DNA of 64,000 bases from Caloramator fervidus (GCF_900108045.1 NZ_FNUK01000005.1:28584-92583), one strand, 5' to 3'. Shown: positions 17,995 through 27,726, counted from the first letter of the stretch. A program made the numbers and translations. The notes: generated by a model from the sequence alone, not told the origin.

Positions 17995-19155
17995 TTATTG
18001 TCCAACAATATAATAAGGTTCTGGATTAACTGGTTCACCATTTATCCTTACCTCAAAGTGAAGGTGCGGTCCTGTTGAATATCCTGTACTTCCTGACTTT
18101 GCTATCATATCTCCTTTTTCTACCTTTTGTCCTTCATAAACAAGAATTCTTGATAAATGGGCATAAAGGGAAGTTACTCCACCACCATGATCTATTACAA
18201 CCGTATATCCATATCCATTTAAATACTGAGCAATTATAACTTCTCCATCGGACATAGCATATATAGGAGTTCCAGTTGGGACTGCAATATCAATACCTGT
18301 ATGCATTTTCCACTTTTGAAGTATTGGGTGGAATCTATATCCAAAATATGACGTTACCCTAGGAACATATCCTATATCACTAACTTTTATTATACCTGTC
18401 TTAGAACCAGAATATACTCTTGAGCCTCCACTTCTTTTTGCAAGCTCTGCTTGAAGTTGTTTTATTTGTGCTTCAAGCCTTTTAGACTCTTGTAATTCTT
18501 CATCAAGCAACCTTTCTAGTTCATTTTGATTTTCTTGAAGTTTTTTATAATATCCTCTTTGCTCTTCAACAGCTTGGGATAATTCATATTTTTTACTCAT
18601 CTGCTCCTTTTGAAGGGCTAAAAGAGTCATTTGCTGCCTTTCTAAAGCTTCTTTTTTAGCCTTTATTTCTTCTTGTTTTTTCTTCATCTCTTTTAAAAGA
18701 TTTTTATCATAATCTATTATCCTATTAAACAGTTCATAATTTGAAATAAAATCCGAAAAACTTTCTGAAGCTAAAAGAACATCTAAATATCCAATATTTC
18801 CTTCCATATACAACGCTCTTAATCTTTTACCATATAAATCCTTTTCACTTTCAAACTCTTCTACTGCTTTTTCAAGTTCCTTATTGGTCTTTTTTATTTC
18901 TTCTTTTTTCTGAGATATTTGATAGTTTATATCATCTATCTCATTTTGAATCTTTGTAACTTTACTTTCATATTCCTTAATTTTTTTCATTACCTCTTGT
19001 TTTTCATCTTTAATGTCGTCAATTTTGTCCTTTAAATTTTCTATGTTTGATTTTACTTCTTTAAGCTGCTGTTTCTTTTTTGTCAGTTCATCAGCTTTTA
19101 CAGTAAACGTAGTAAAAAACAAAATAAAAGTTAAAAACAAGGCTATTTTTCTCAC
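17995..19155 (-). CDS. Secreted coiled-coil M23 peptidase, FtsEX-associated (EnvC-like)
   Basis: 386 residues: signal peptide (about 1-21), long coiled coil (about 24-235) and a C-terminal M23/LytM domain (about 265-386). The zinc-site motifs HTGID and HLHFE are intact, so unlike EnvC of Escherichia coli it should itself cut peptidoglycan cross-bridges. It follows ftsE-ftsX with 12 bases between, matching systems where FtsEX activates a coiled-coil wall hydrolase through the membrane. Confidence 0.9.
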   Translation of the reverse strand: MRKIALFLTFILFFTTFTVKADELTKKKQQLKEVKSNIENLKDKIDDIKDEKQEVMKKIKEYESKVTKIQNEIDDINYQISQKKEEIKKTNKELEKAVEEFESEKDLYGKRLRALYMEGNIGYLDVLLASESFSDFISNYELFNRIIDYDKNLLKEMKKKQEEIKAKKEALERQQMTLLALQKEQMSKKYELSQAVEEQRGYYKKLQENQNELERLLDEELQESKRLEAQIKQLQAELAKRSGGSRVYSGSKTGIIKVSDIGYVPRVTSYFGYRFHPILQKWKMHTGIDIAVPTGTPIYAMSDGEVIIAQYLNGYGYTVVIDHGGGVTSLYAHLSRILVYEGQKVEKGDMIAKSGSTGYSTGPHLHFEVRINGEPVNPEPYYIVGQ

Positions 19156-19167
19156 TTTCCCACCCCC

Positions 19168-20061
19168 TTACAAAACAAGATATCTTTTAACTGCTAAATA
19201 ACTTCCAAGTCCTCCTATCAAAATTCCCATTAACATAAACTTTTTATAAATAAAACTTAGCAATATATTTGCCGAAACCAAATCAAATAAAACCAAGTTT
19301 AAGGATACATGATTTACTAAATAAGAATAAGAGTAATATAAAACTAAAATAGAAAAAACAGAGCCTAAAAATCCTAAAAGCACCCCTTCTATTATAAATG
19401 GCCACTTTATAAACCAATCGGTAGCTCCTAAATATTTCATTATACTAATCTCACGCCTTCTTGCATATACCGCAAGCTTTATAGTATTAGATATTAAAAA
19501 CGAAGAAATAACTGCAAGAACTCCCATTAAAACATAACTTACAACCCTTACTATATTTGTAAATCTAATTAACTTTTCCACTATTCCTTTTCCATCATAT
19601 ATTTTTTCTATACCTTCAAATGTAGAAATCTTTTTTGAAACATCTGAAATAAATTCAGGCTTTTCAACCTTAACAACAAAAGATTGAGGAAGAGGATTGT
19701 CCATTTCAAAACCTTCAGCAATAACTTTATTTTCACCTAACCTCTTTTTTAAATCTTCAAGGGCTTGTTCCTTTGAAATATAAATTACCTGTGAAACCCC
19801 CTTTATATTTTTTATATTCCTCTCAATTTCATTCTTTTTTAAAGTGGTTACGTCATCCTTTAGAAATACCTTTATTTCTAAAGTTTTTCCTATTCCCTCT
19901 GCAGCTTTGTTTACATTTAAAGCCAAAACCAAAAATATGCCTAATATAAATAATGAAGCTGCAACCGTACTTATAGATGCAATAGCCATTACTCTATTTC
20001 TTACAATGTTTTTTATTCCTTCCTTTAAAAAATACTTTATTCTTCTAATCATCATATCCAT
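19168..20061 (-). CDS. ftsX: Cell division ABC transporter permease FtsX
   Basis: About 297 residues with one N-terminal membrane helix, a large extracellular loop and three C-terminal helices (FtsX topology). The N-terminal IKNIVRNRVMAIASISTVA stretch and the LVFLKDDVT-like loop start IKVFLKDDVT match the family. With FtsE it transmits ATP hydrolysis to a periplasmic wall hydrolase. The ATG at 20061 has GGGG 5 bases upstream, inside the end of ftsE, giving a 17-base overlap and translational coupling. Confidence 0.93.
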   Translation of the reverse strand: MDMMIRRIKYFLKEGIKNIVRNRVMAIASISTVAASLFILGIFLVLALNVNKAAEGIGKTLEIKVFLKDDVTTLKKNEIERNIKNIKGVSQVIYISKEQALEDLKKRLGENKVIAEGFEMDNPLPQSFVVKVEKPEFISDVSKKISTFEGIEKIYDGKGIVEKLIRFTNIVRVVSYVLMGVLAVISSFLISNTIKLAVYARRREISIMKYLGATDWFIKWPFIIEGVLLGFLGSVFSILVLYYSYSYLVNHVSLNLVLFDLVSANILLSFIYKKFMLMGILIGGLGSYLAVKRYLVL

Positions 20062-20731
20062 ATACGCCCCTTTGTTCATCTCTTATTATGACTCCTTTTT
20101 CAAGTGCAACAACTCTTTTTCTCATAGCATCTACTATGTCCTTTGCATGGGTAGCCATCACAATAGTTGTCCCACTTTTGTTTATTTCATTTAAAAGCTC
20201 CATTATAGCCCATGAATTTTCAGGATCTAAATTTCCTGTGGGCTCATCGCATATTATAAGACTTGGATTATTAGCTAAAGCCCTTGCTATTGCGACTCTT
20301 TGCTGTTCTCCTCCTGAAAGCTGGTGAGGATAAAACTTCTCTTTATTAAGTAGTCCTACCAAAGATAATAACTGAGGAACCTTCCTTTTAATATCCTTTG
20401 AACTAGCATTTGCAATCTCCATTGCAAATGCTATATTTTCATAAACAGTTTTATCAGATAAAAGCCTAAAATCTTGAAATACTACCCCTATGTTTCTTCT
20501 ATAAAAAGGAACTTTTCTTCTTTTAAGTTGAGTAATATCAACACCATTAACTATAATTTGCCCGCTAGTTGGTTCAATCTCCTTTAATAAAAGCTTTATA
20601 AACGTTGTCTTACCTGCTCCACTTGGACCAACTAAAAATACAAATTCTCCTTTTTTTATACTTAAACTAATATTCGACAAAGCAATATGATTATTTCCAT
20701 AAATTTTGGATACATTTCTAAACTCTATCAT
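20045..20731 (-). CDS. ftsE: Cell division ATP-binding protein FtsE
   Basis: An ABC ATPase of about 228 residues with Walker A GPSGAGKTTF, Q-loop FQDFRLL, signature LSGGEQQRVAIARAL and Walker B LIICDEPTGNLD. It drives FtsX at the division site. The ATG at 20731 follows GGGG by 8 bases; the GTG at 20737 would be too close. A TATAAT (20769-20774, minus strand) lies upstream but its -35 is poor. Confidence 0.95.
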   Translation of the reverse strand: MIEFRNVSKIYGNNHIALSNISLSIKKGEFVFLVGPSGAGKTTFIKLLLKEIEPTSGQIIVNGVDITQLKRRKVPFYRRNIGVVFQDFRLLSDKTVYENIAFAMEIANASSKDIKRKVPQLLSLVGLLNKEKFYPHQLSGGEQQRVAIARALANNPSLIICDEPTGNLDPENSWAIMELLNEINKSGTTIVMATHAKDIVDAMRKRVVALEKGVIIRDEQRGVYGYDD

Positions 20732-20811
20732 ACACACATCCCCTTGCTTCGACTTTTATACTAAATGTATTATAACATAAAAAACAAAAAAATTAACATA
20801 TTTAATACAAA

Positions 20812-20834
20812 AAAGCACCTAAATTAGGTGCTTT
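20812..20834 (-). terminator. Rho-independent terminator after the YitT gene
   Basis: The stem AAAGCACCTAA/TTAGGTGCTTT follows the YitT stop codon on the minus strand and runs into TTTTTT. Confidence 0.85.
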
Positions 20835-21678
20835 AATCAAGATTTTTAAATCCTTCTCCAAATACCTCATGAACATTGCTTACAGTTATAAAAGCTTTGT
20901 TATCTATTTGTTTTATATATTCCCTTAATCTAATAAATTCACGCCTACTTAAAAGAACAACTAACATATCCTTTTCCTCGTTCGTAAATCCTCCTCTTGC
21001 GTGATAGATTGTAACTCCTCTTCCTAATTCATCTATTATAAATTTCTTTATTTCTTCCTCTTTGTCGCTTATTATTTTTACTTCCTTTACAGTGTTAATT
21101 CCCTGTATTACTTCGTCAATTACAAATCCATTTAATATAACACCTAAAAGAGCATACATACCCTTTTCTATACCAAAAGTAAATAAAGCTGCTAAAGTAA
21201 CAATTAAATCAGATACCAATAATGCTTTTCCTATGTTAATATGAAAAAATTTGTTTAATATTTTTGCTATTATATCCGTTCCACCAGTTGACGCATTTTG
21301 ATTAAACACTATACCCATTCCAACCCCAGCAATTAATATACCATATATAAGTTCCAACAACAAATTATTTGTAAATGGTTTTGATATAGGAAAGTATTTC
21401 TCCATAATCCATATAATTCCTGAAAGTCCTAAACTAGCATAAATAGTCTTTGCTCCAAAACTTGGACCTATTAAAATAAAAGCAATTATAAATAATACTA
21501 TGTTAGCTGCAAGCATAAAAGAACCTACTGATATAGAAGGAAAATAATGATTAACAACAATAGCAAGACCGCTAACTCCACCTGCCGCCAAATTATTTGG
21601 GACCAAAAAATATTCAACACCAATAGCTACAAATATCAATCCTATGGTAGTTAAAATATATTCCTTTAATTTTTTCAT
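20833..21678 (-). CDS. YitT-family membrane protein (DUF161 + DUF2179)
   Basis: About 281 residues. Five to six hydrophobic segments (about 5-200) carry the YitT signature NLAAGGVSGLAIV and QNASTGGTDIIA, and a C-terminal soluble DUF2179 domain (about 205-281; GRGVTIYHARGGFTNEEKD) follows. Function in the family is unclear. The ATG at 21678 has GGAGG 7 bases upstream, which argues against the longer frame from 21738. Confidence 0.88.
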   Translation of the reverse strand: MKKLKEYILTTIGLIFVAIGVEYFLVPNNLAAGGVSGLAIVVNHYFPSISVGSFMLAANIVLFIIAFILIGPSFGAKTIYASLGLSGIIWIMEKYFPISKPFTNNLLLELIYGILIAGVGMGIVFNQNASTGGTDIIAKILNKFFHINIGKALLVSDLIVTLAALFTFGIEKGMYALLGVILNGFVIDEVIQGINTVKEVKIISDKEEEIKKFIIDELGRGVTIYHARGGFTNEEKDMLVVLLSRREFIRLREYIKQIDNKAFITVSNVHEVFGEGFKNLD

Positions 21679-21791
21679 GCTACCACCTCCCCACATAAAA
21701 TGATATATTACCCAGGAAATAGACAAAGTCATCTTCAATTCCGCATTTTAATACATATATCATATTTTTTTACTTTTTTCAACATAAAATT

Positions 21792-21812
21792 ATCCGGGAA
21801 TAAATCCCGGAT
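21792..21812 (-). terminator. Rho-independent terminator after the transketolase operon
   Basis: ATCCGGGA/TCCCGGAT stem with a 5-base loop, 2 bases past the stop codon on the minus strand, followed by AATTTTATG. Confidence 0.8.
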
Positions 21813-21813
21813 A

Positions 21814-22752
21814 TTATTTCATTTTTATAGCTTCAATGGCTGCTTTGACTATGTCTTCAGCTGTTAATCCATAATGCTTCATAAGTTCAGCTGGCTTTCC
21901 AGATTCTCCAAATGTATCCTTTACCCCTACTCTCTTTACTGGAGCTGGTCTGTATTCTGCTAAAACTTCACAAACTGCACTTCCAAGGCCTCCAATTATG
22001 TTATGTTCCTCACAAGTTACTGCACAGCCTGTTTTGCTTACTGACTCAATTATAGCTTTAGAATCTATAGGTTTTATAGTATGAATATTTATAACTTCTG
22101 CTTCATATCCTTTTTCTTTTAAAATATCATATGCTTTTAATGCTTCGCTTACCATAATTCCTGTTGCAAATATAGTTACATCTTTTCCTTCTTTTAATTT
22201 AACTGCTTTTCCTATTTCAAACTTATATGTATTTTCATCATTTATAGTTGGAACCGATGAGCGTCCTAATCTTATATAAACAGGTCCTACATACTCAGCT
22301 GCTGCTTTAACTGCTGCTATAGTTTCAACATCATCACAAGGAACTATAACTGTCATATTGGGTATACTCCTCATTAAAGAAATATCTTCTATTGCTTGAT
22401 GAGATGCACCATCTTCTCCTACTGTAATTCCTGCATGGGTTGCCGCAATTTTTACGTTAAGATTTGGATAGCATATAGAATTTCTTATCTGTTCAAAGGC
22501 CCTTCCTGCAGCAAATATAGCAAATGTGCTAGCAAAAGGAATTTTACCACAAGTTGCAAGACCTGCTGCAGTTCCCATAAGGTCTGCTTCTGCTATACCA
22601 ATATTAAAAAATCTTTCTGGAAAAGCCTTTGCAAAATCAGATGTTTTTGTAGATTTTGAAAGGTCGGCATCAAGAACAACTATATTTTTATTTTCCTTTC
22701 CAAGTTCAACAAGTGCCTTACCATAAGCTTCTCTTGTAGCTAAATTAGGCAT
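21814..22752 (-). CDS. tkt: Transketolase, C-terminal subunit
   Basis: About 312 residues carrying the pyrimidine-binding and C-terminal domains of transketolase: FNIGIAEADLMGTAAGLA with the catalytic glutamate, THAGITVGEDGASHQ, and HNIIGGLGSAVCEVL near the end. With the N-terminal subunit it exchanges two-carbon units in the pentose phosphate pathway. The ATG at 22752 follows GGAGGTGATACAA and overlaps the stop of the upstream subunit by 8 bases. Split transketolases are common in clostridia and archaea. Confidence 0.95.
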   Translation of the reverse strand: MPNLATREAYGKALVELGKENKNIVVLDADLSKSTKTSDFAKAFPERFFNIGIAEADLMGTAAGLATCGKIPFASTFAIFAAGRAFEQIRNSICYPNLNVKIAATHAGITVGEDGASHQAIEDISLMRSIPNMTVIVPCDDVETIAAVKAAAEYVGPVYIRLGRSSVPTINDENTYKFEIGKAVKLKEGKDVTIFATGIMVSEALKAYDILKEKGYEAEVINIHTIKPIDSKAIIESVSKTGCAVTCEEHNIIGGLGSAVCEVLAEYRPAPVKRVGVKDTFGESGKPAELMKHYGLTAEDIVKAAIEAIKMK

Positions 22753-23575
22753 TTGTATCACCTCCAAGTTCAGCTAAAGCCTTTTCGCACTGCTCTTTAT
22801 TTGGTGCAGTTCCATGCCATCCTACAACATTTTCCATAAATGAAACACCTTTTCCTTTTATTGTGTTGGCTATTATAATTGTTGGTTTACCTTTAGTAGC
22901 CTTTGCTTCATCAATAGCTTTAAAAATTTGTTCAAAATCATGACCATCAATAACTATAACATGCCATCCAAAAGCTTTAAACTTTTCATCAACTGGCTCT
23001 ACGTTCATAACTTCAGATACAGGACCATCTATCTGTAATCCATTATGGTCAAGGAAAGCTGTCAAATTATCAAGTTTATAATGAGCTGCTGTCATAGCTG
23101 CTTCCCAAACTTGACCTTCTTCAATTTCTCCATCACCTAAAAGAGCATATACCCTATAATCTTTGTTATCTAACTTTCCAGCAAGGGCCATACCATTTGC
23201 TACTGATAATCCTTGACCTAATGAACCTGTTGACATATCAACACCTGGAGTATCGTTCATGTTAGGATGCCCTTGTAAAATTGAGCCTAACTTTCTTAAA
23301 GTTGATAGATGCTTTTTATCAAAAAATCCTCTTTCTGCAAGAGCTGCATATAAAACAGGGGCTGCATGACCTTTACACAAAACAAATCTATCTCTATCTT
23401 CCCATCTTGGATTGTTAGGGTCTATCCTCATCTCACTAAAATATAGCGCAGTTAATATTTCAACTGCTGATAATGAACCACCAGGATGTCCTGAACCAGA
23501 TTCTGTTAGCATTTTAATAATATCTTTTCTTAGTGTTAATGCTATTTCCTTTAACTTTTGAATATCTCGCATCAT
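22745..23575 (-). CDS. tkt: Transketolase, N-terminal (TPP-binding) subunit
   Basis: 276 residues with the thiamine-diphosphate site GDGEIEEGQVWEAAM, the substrate-contacting GSGHPGGSLS near residue 28 and KGHAAPVLYA near 69. It needs the C-terminal subunit encoded immediately downstream for activity. The first of two consecutive ATG codons is 3 bases after GGAGGG. Confidence 0.95.
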   Translation of the reverse strand: MMRDIQKLKEIALTLRKDIIKMLTESGSGHPGGSLSAVEILTALYFSEMRIDPNNPRWEDRDRFVLCKGHAAPVLYAALAERGFFDKKHLSTLRKLGSILQGHPNMNDTPGVDMSTGSLGQGLSVANGMALAGKLDNKDYRVYALLGDGEIEEGQVWEAAMTAAHYKLDNLTAFLDHNGLQIDGPVSEVMNVEPVDEKFKAFGWHVIVIDGHDFEQIFKAIDEAKATKGKPTIIIANTIKGKGVSFMENVVGWHGTAPNKEQCEKALAELGGDTNA

Positions 23576-23609
23576 TTTCCCTCCTATGTATAAAATTTTA
23601 AATATAGAT

Positions 23610-23635
23610 AGGCACTTAAGATACCTTAAGTGCCT
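23610..23635 (-). terminator. Rho-independent terminator after endoA (mazF)
   Basis: AGGCACTTAAG/CTTAAGTGCCT, an 11-bp stem with a 4-base loop, directly at the mazF stop codon on the minus strand. The U-run is weak (ATCTATATTT). Confidence 0.72.
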
Positions 23636-23991
23636 TATATTTCAATAAGTCCAAGACTTATTTTTAAGGCATAATCAACCTGTTTCATCATTTCATCACT
23701 TATATGTCCTAATTTTTCCCTTAAACGCCTTTTATCTATTGTTCTAATTTGTTCTAAAAGAATTACTGAATCCTTGTTAAGTCCATATTCGGAACTTTTT
23801 ATTTCAACATGGGTAGGTAGTTTTGCTTTATTTATTTGGGAAGTTATGGCAGCAACTATAACAGTAGGACTGTATTTATTACCTATGTCATTTTGTATAA
23901 CAAGAACAGGCCTTATGCCACCTTGTTCAGATCCTACAACGGGACTTAAATCAGCATAAAATATATCTCCTCTTTTCACTATTTGAGCCAT
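23635..23991 (-). CDS. ndoA: EndoA/MazF-type mRNA endoribonuclease toxin
   Basis: 118 residues of the PemK/MazF fold. Landmarks are [19 protein letters not shown] at the N-terminus with the catalytic Arg in GGIRPVLV, and the AAITSQ strand with its Thr/Ser. It is very close in form to Bacillus subtilis EndoA, which cuts mRNA at UACAU. The ATG at 23991 is preferred; an upstream GTG at 24003 abuts the GGAG. The reading frame starts inside the antitoxin gene (41-base overlap), the usual order antitoxin then toxin. Confidence 0.93.
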   Translation of the reverse strand: MAQIVKRGDIFYADLSPVVGSEQGGIRPVLVIQNDIGNKYSPTVIVAAITSQINKAKLPTHVEIKSSEYGLNKDSVILLEQIRTIDKRRLREKLGHISDEMMKQVDYALKISLGLIEI

Positions 23992-24271
23992 TTGAATTAT
24001 CACTCTCCGCTAAACCTGCTTCATATTTAGCTAACTCTTCACATTCTACTGTAATTCCACACTCTGCAAGTTCTATATTAATTTTTGCCATTTCTAAATA
24101 TCCTTTTTTCATATTTTCAATCATTTCTATTCTCTTTCGCTCCTTTATATATGATATAATTGCTTCCCTAATAAACTGGCTTCTATTTTTATAAGTCTCA
24201 CTTGCATATTCATCAACTTCATCTAGTAGATTTTCTGGGAGGCTTACTAAAATTTTTTTGTTGTTTGCCAT
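23951..24271 (-). CDS. ndoAI: EndoAI/MazE-type ribbon-helix-helix antitoxin
   Basis: 106 residues with an N-terminal ribbon-helix-helix ([30 protein letters not shown]) for DNA binding and a C-terminal [13 protein letters not shown] segment like that of Bacillus EndoAI, which wraps the toxin. It starts behind GGAGG and has its own promoter at 24321-24349. It lies after alr, in the conserved order alr-ndoAI-ndoA. Confidence 0.92.
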   Translation of the reverse strand: MANNKKILVSLPENLLDEVDEYASETYKNRSQFIREAIISYIKERKRIEMIENMKKGYLEMAKINIELAECGITVECEELAKYEAGLAESDNSNGSNSEKRRYILC

Positions 24272-24320
24272 TGTATTACCTCCTAAAAATTAACCTATGT
24301 ATATTACAAATGCTTACCTT

Positions 24321-24349
24321 ATTATAACATTACTTTATAATTCCTACAA
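24321..24349 (-). promoter_or_regulatory. Promoter of the ndoAI-ndoA pair
   Basis: On the minus strand TTGTAG (24344-24349) and TATAAT (24321-24326) are 17 bases apart, within the 126-base gap after alr. Confidence 0.72.
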
Positions 24350-24397
24350 GCCCAAATGCTTTCTTTAAAATTATTCCCTAAAATTTAAAAAATATAT

Positions 24398-25558
24398 CTA
24401 TACATAGTTTTTTATGCAAACTATTTTACCATCTTCAACATAAACCCTTGGAACTCTCCTTGAAACCATACATAATATTTCATAACTAATTGTTCCTAAT
24501 CTTTCTGCCAAAACATCTGCGTCATTTTTTGTATTGTCAAAATTTCCCATAACTATAACTTCATCTCCAACATTAACTTCCCCACACTCAGTTACATCTA
24601 TCATGCACTGATCCATGCATATCCTTCCAACTACAGGGCATAACTTACCATTTACTATAACTTTAGCTTTTTGGAAAAATAAACGAGTAAAGCCATCTGC
24701 ATATCCAAAAGGTAAAGTAGCTATTTTGCTCTTTCTTTCTGTTATAAAAGCCCTTCCATAACCTATAGGCGTATTTTTTTCTACTTCCTTTACATGCACT
24801 ATGTTAGCCTTCAATGTCATAACAGGTTTTAAATTTACTTTTGTCTTATCAACATCGTTAGAAGGATAATATCCATAAAGCATTATTCCCGGCCTTACTG
24901 CATCAAAATAAGAATTTTCAAGATCTATTATTGCAGCACTATTTGCCATATGTTTTATATCAAATAAAATTCCCTTACCTTCAAGCTTGTCTAAAATACC
25001 AATAAAACGTTCAAGCTGAAGATTTGAAAAAGATTTGTCCTTTTCATCTGCAGAAGAAAAATGGGAATATATTCCTTCTAATTTTATATTAGGAAGTTTA
25101 GATATTTTTTCTATCTCCTCTATTGCTTCATCGTTTGGCAAAAAACCTATTCTTCCCATTCCAGTATCAATTTTTATATGAATCCTTGCAATTTTTCCTT
25201 GTCTTACTGCTTCATCTGAAATAAGTTTTGCATATTCATAGCTAAATACCGTTTGAGTTATATCTTTTTCAACTATTTCCTTTATAAAATTTTTAGAAGA
25301 ATATCCTAAAATTAATATAGATTCATTAAATCCACTGTTTCTAAGTTCAAAGGCTTCTGTAGCAACAGCTACAGCAAAATATTTTATACCTTCTTCTTTT
25401 AAAATCCTTGCAAGTTCAACCGCACCATGTCCATATGCATTAGCCTTTATAACTCCAATTATTTTTTTATCCTTTACAAGCTTTTTTACCTCTCTTATAT
25501 TATGCCTAAAATTATCAAGATTTATTTCAGCATAGTAGGGCCTAAAATCTTTAAACAT
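24398..25558 (-). CDS. alr: Alanine racemase
   Basis: About 386 residues; interconverts L- and D-alanine for peptidoglycan. The PLP lysine is Lys38 in VIKANAYGHGA; RICMDQCMID and the GYADGF strand complete the active site. The ATG at 25558 follows GGGGGGAAGGGG, so I reject the GTG at 25576. It begins 17 bases after the lipoprotein stop. Confidence 0.96.
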   Translation of the reverse strand: MFKDFRPYYAEINLDNFRHNIREVKKLVKDKKIIGVIKANAYGHGAVELARILKEEGIKYFAVAVATEAFELRNSGFNESILILGYSSKNFIKEIVEKDITQTVFSYEYAKLISDEAVRQGKIARIHIKIDTGMGRIGFLPNDEAIEEIEKISKLPNIKLEGIYSHFSSADEKDKSFSNLQLERFIGILDKLEGKGILFDIKHMANSAAIIDLENSYFDAVRPGIMLYGYYPSNDVDKTKVNLKPVMTLKANIVHVKEVEKNTPIGYGRAFITERKSKIATLPFGYADGFTRLFFQKAKVIVNGKLCPVVGRICMDQCMIDVTECGEVNVGDEVIVMGNFDNTKNDADVLAERLGTISYEILCMVSRRVPRVYVEDGKIVCIKNYV

Positions 25559-25575
25559 CCCCTTCCCCCCAATCA

Positions 25576-26169
25576 CTATATTTTAAATAAGGAATCATCT
25601 AAAGTAGGATTATACTTAAAATTATTATACAAAATATTTACCCTAACATTTTCACCCTCATCATAAAAAGTCATTATTTCTGGAAGCATATTATCCTGGT
25701 TAAAGAAAAGTTCAACATATTTACGATAAGTAGAATCTTTAAGTTCTACCTTAAAGGAAATATAATTTTTATCTCCTATTCTTTTATAAGATATTTGACT
25801 ATTATCTAAAAATATTTTTTTATCAATTATTCCTAAAAATATAAAAACATCATCGTCCTTTAGCTTTTGAATACTATACTTTTGATTTATAATAGGATGA
25901 TATATAAAATACTGCCTTCCATCAAAAACTAAAATTTTCCCTTTTAAAAAAGAAGGAACATTGGTTTCTATTCTAACTAAATTAGGTTCTTTAAAATATT
26001 GAACTACCTTATAATGGGATACCCCTTTATTTCCATAAACATCCACTTCCACTTCCGCTGAATAGCTTTTCATATTTATAAGTTTTTGTTTAACATCATC
26101 AAAATTATTTTTCCTTGAACAGGATATTAAAAATACTAAAATAAAAAATAAAAATTTAATCTTTCCCAC
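25576..26169 (-). CDS. LolA-like lipoprotein (YdcC type)
   Basis: 197 residues. A signal peptide with a lipobox (LISC, Cys17) predicts lipid anchoring outside the membrane. The rest is a beta-rich fold with an RIETNVPSFLKGKILVFDG segment typical of outer-membrane-lipoprotein-carrier-like proteins of Gram-positive bacteria. The place between nnr and alr equals that of Bacillus ydcC, a sporulation-related gene. The start codon is GTG. Function is not established. Confidence 0.75.
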   Translation of the reverse strand: MGKIKFLFFILVFLISCSRKNNFDDVKQKLINMKSYSAEVEVDVYGNKGVSHYKVVQYFKEPNLVRIETNVPSFLKGKILVFDGRQYFIYHPIINQKYSIQKLKDDDVFIFLGIIDKKIFLDNSQISYKRIGDKNYISFKVELKDSTYRKYVELFFNQDNMLPEIMTFYDEGENVRVNILYNNFKYNPTLDDSLFKI

Positions 26170-26229
26170 AAAACCACCAAGAAATATTATTTCATTTAAT
26201 ATTTATTCTATTTTATTTATTAGTATGTC

Positions 26230-27726
26230 TTATCTAATAAAAAATCCAAAATTATTTAAAATATCATGGGCAACAAGCCCATAGCCATATGTTTCGTATG
26301 CCTTATCTCCTGCAAGTCCATGAATATATGCCCCTAAAACAGCAGAGTCAAACAAATTATATCCCTGACCTAATAAAGATACTATAAGGCCTGTTAAAAC
26401 ATCGCCACTACCTGCTGTTGCCATTCCTGGATTTCCTGTTGTATTAATATAAACATTTTCTCCATCGGTTACAACAGTGCTTGCCCCTTTAAGCAAAACT
26501 ATACATCTATATTCTTTAGCAAACTTTTTTGCAACTTCAACCCTATTTTTATTTATAAATTCAACACAAAGTCCTGTAAGCCTTGCCATTTCAGCAGGAT
26601 GAGGAGTTAACAATACATTAGCTTTAGAATTTTTTAAAATGCTAACATCCTTTGATAAAATATTAATACCATCAGCATCAATAACTAAATTTTTGTCATA
26701 TCTTTTTAAAATTTCTTTTAAAGTAACAAAAAGCTCATCATAATTTCCAAGACCTACTCCAAAAGCTATTGCATCTGCTTTATCTAATATAATGTTTAAA
26801 TTAGCCTCATCTATAAAAATATATCCATTCTTTTCATCACAAGGAATATATACTGCCTCTGGCACCAAAGCTCCTACTCTATCCATTATGCTCCTTGGAA
26901 ATACTCCATAAACAAGCCCAGCTCCACTTCTTAAAGCAGATTTTAACGCTAAAATAACAGCACCTGACATTTTATAGTTTCCACCAATTATAAAAACTTT
27001 ACCATAGTTCCCCTTATTAGTATCTATCCTCCTCCTTTTTATAAGGTACATAGGATATCCATCATCATTAGTTAAAGTTTTTATGTTTTGTTCTTTTATA
27101 CATTCTTTTGGAATTCCTATCTTTTTAACCAAAACCTTTCCTGAAGCTTCCCTTCCCTCTCCTAATATATGCCCAAACTTCAAGCACTCAAAGGTTACTG
27201 TAATATCTGCAAAGACACACTTTCCTAAACACTTTCCATCATCACTGCTTATTCCTGAAGGAATATCTACAGATAAAATTTTATTTGCATCATTAATTAC
27301 ATCTATAACTTTTTTTATATCATCTCTAACCTCTCCTGAAATGCCAGTTCCTAACACTGCATCAACTACAAGATCCGAACTTTTAACTTTTTCCCTTAAT
27401 TTTTCTAAATCACTTTTTATTTCCAAGCCCATATTAATTAAAATATCTAAGTTAACCTTTGCATCGCCCTTTACCTTTGTTTTATCAGGAAAACAAAAAA
27501 CATCTACCTCATAATTTTTATTTAAAAGCAATCTTGCAAGAGCAAAACCATCTCCTCCGTTATTGCCTATTCCACATACTATAGTAACATTCCTAGGTTT
27601 TAATTTCTCTATCTCTTCTAGCACAGCAAAAGCTGCATTTTCCATAAGAATAATTCCTGGAATCTTATATTTTTCTATAGCCCTTTTATCTATTTGTTTC
27701 ATATCTTCAGAAGAAACAACAAACAT
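26230..27726 (-). CDS. nnr: Bifunctional NAD(P)HX epimerase/dehydratase
   Basis: 498 residues repairing hydrated NAD(P)H. The N-terminal YjeF_N epimerase (about 1-215) shows GNNGGDGFALARLL and DAVLGTGISG; the C-terminal ADP-dependent dehydratase (about 225-498) shows LLTPHPAEMARLTG and GNPGMATAGSGDVLTG. Both domains look complete. It starts 2 bases after the acpS stop codon, using a ribosome site inside acpS. Confidence 0.95.
   Translation of the reverse strand: MFVVSSEDMKQIDKRAIEKYKIPGIILMENAAFAVLEEIEKLKPRNVTIVCGIGNNGGDGFALARLLLNKNYEVDVFCFPDKTKVKGDAKVNLDILINMGLEIKSDLEKLREKVKSSDLVVDAVLGTGISGEVRDDIKKVIDVINDANKILSVDIPSGISSDDGKCLGKCVFADITVTFECLKFGHILGEGREASGKVLVKKIGIPKECIKEQNIKTLTNDDGYPMYLIKRRRIDTNKGNYGKVFIIGGNYKMSGAVILALKSALRSGAGLVYGVFPRSIMDRVGALVPEAVYIPCDEKNGYIFIDEANLNIILDKADAIAFGVGLGNYDELFVTLKEILKRYDKNLVIDADGINILSKDVSILKNSKANVLLTPHPAEMARLTGLCVEFINKNRVEVAKKFAKEYRCIVLLKGASTVVTDGENVYINTTGNPGMATAGSGDVLTGLIVSLLGQGYNLFDSAVLGAYIHGLAGDKAYETYGYGLVAHDILNNFGFFIR

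Noticed and set aside
20769..20797. Promoter for ftsE
   Set aside because: TATAAT is good but the hexamer 17 bases upstream (GTTAAT) is too far from the consensus to list as a feature.
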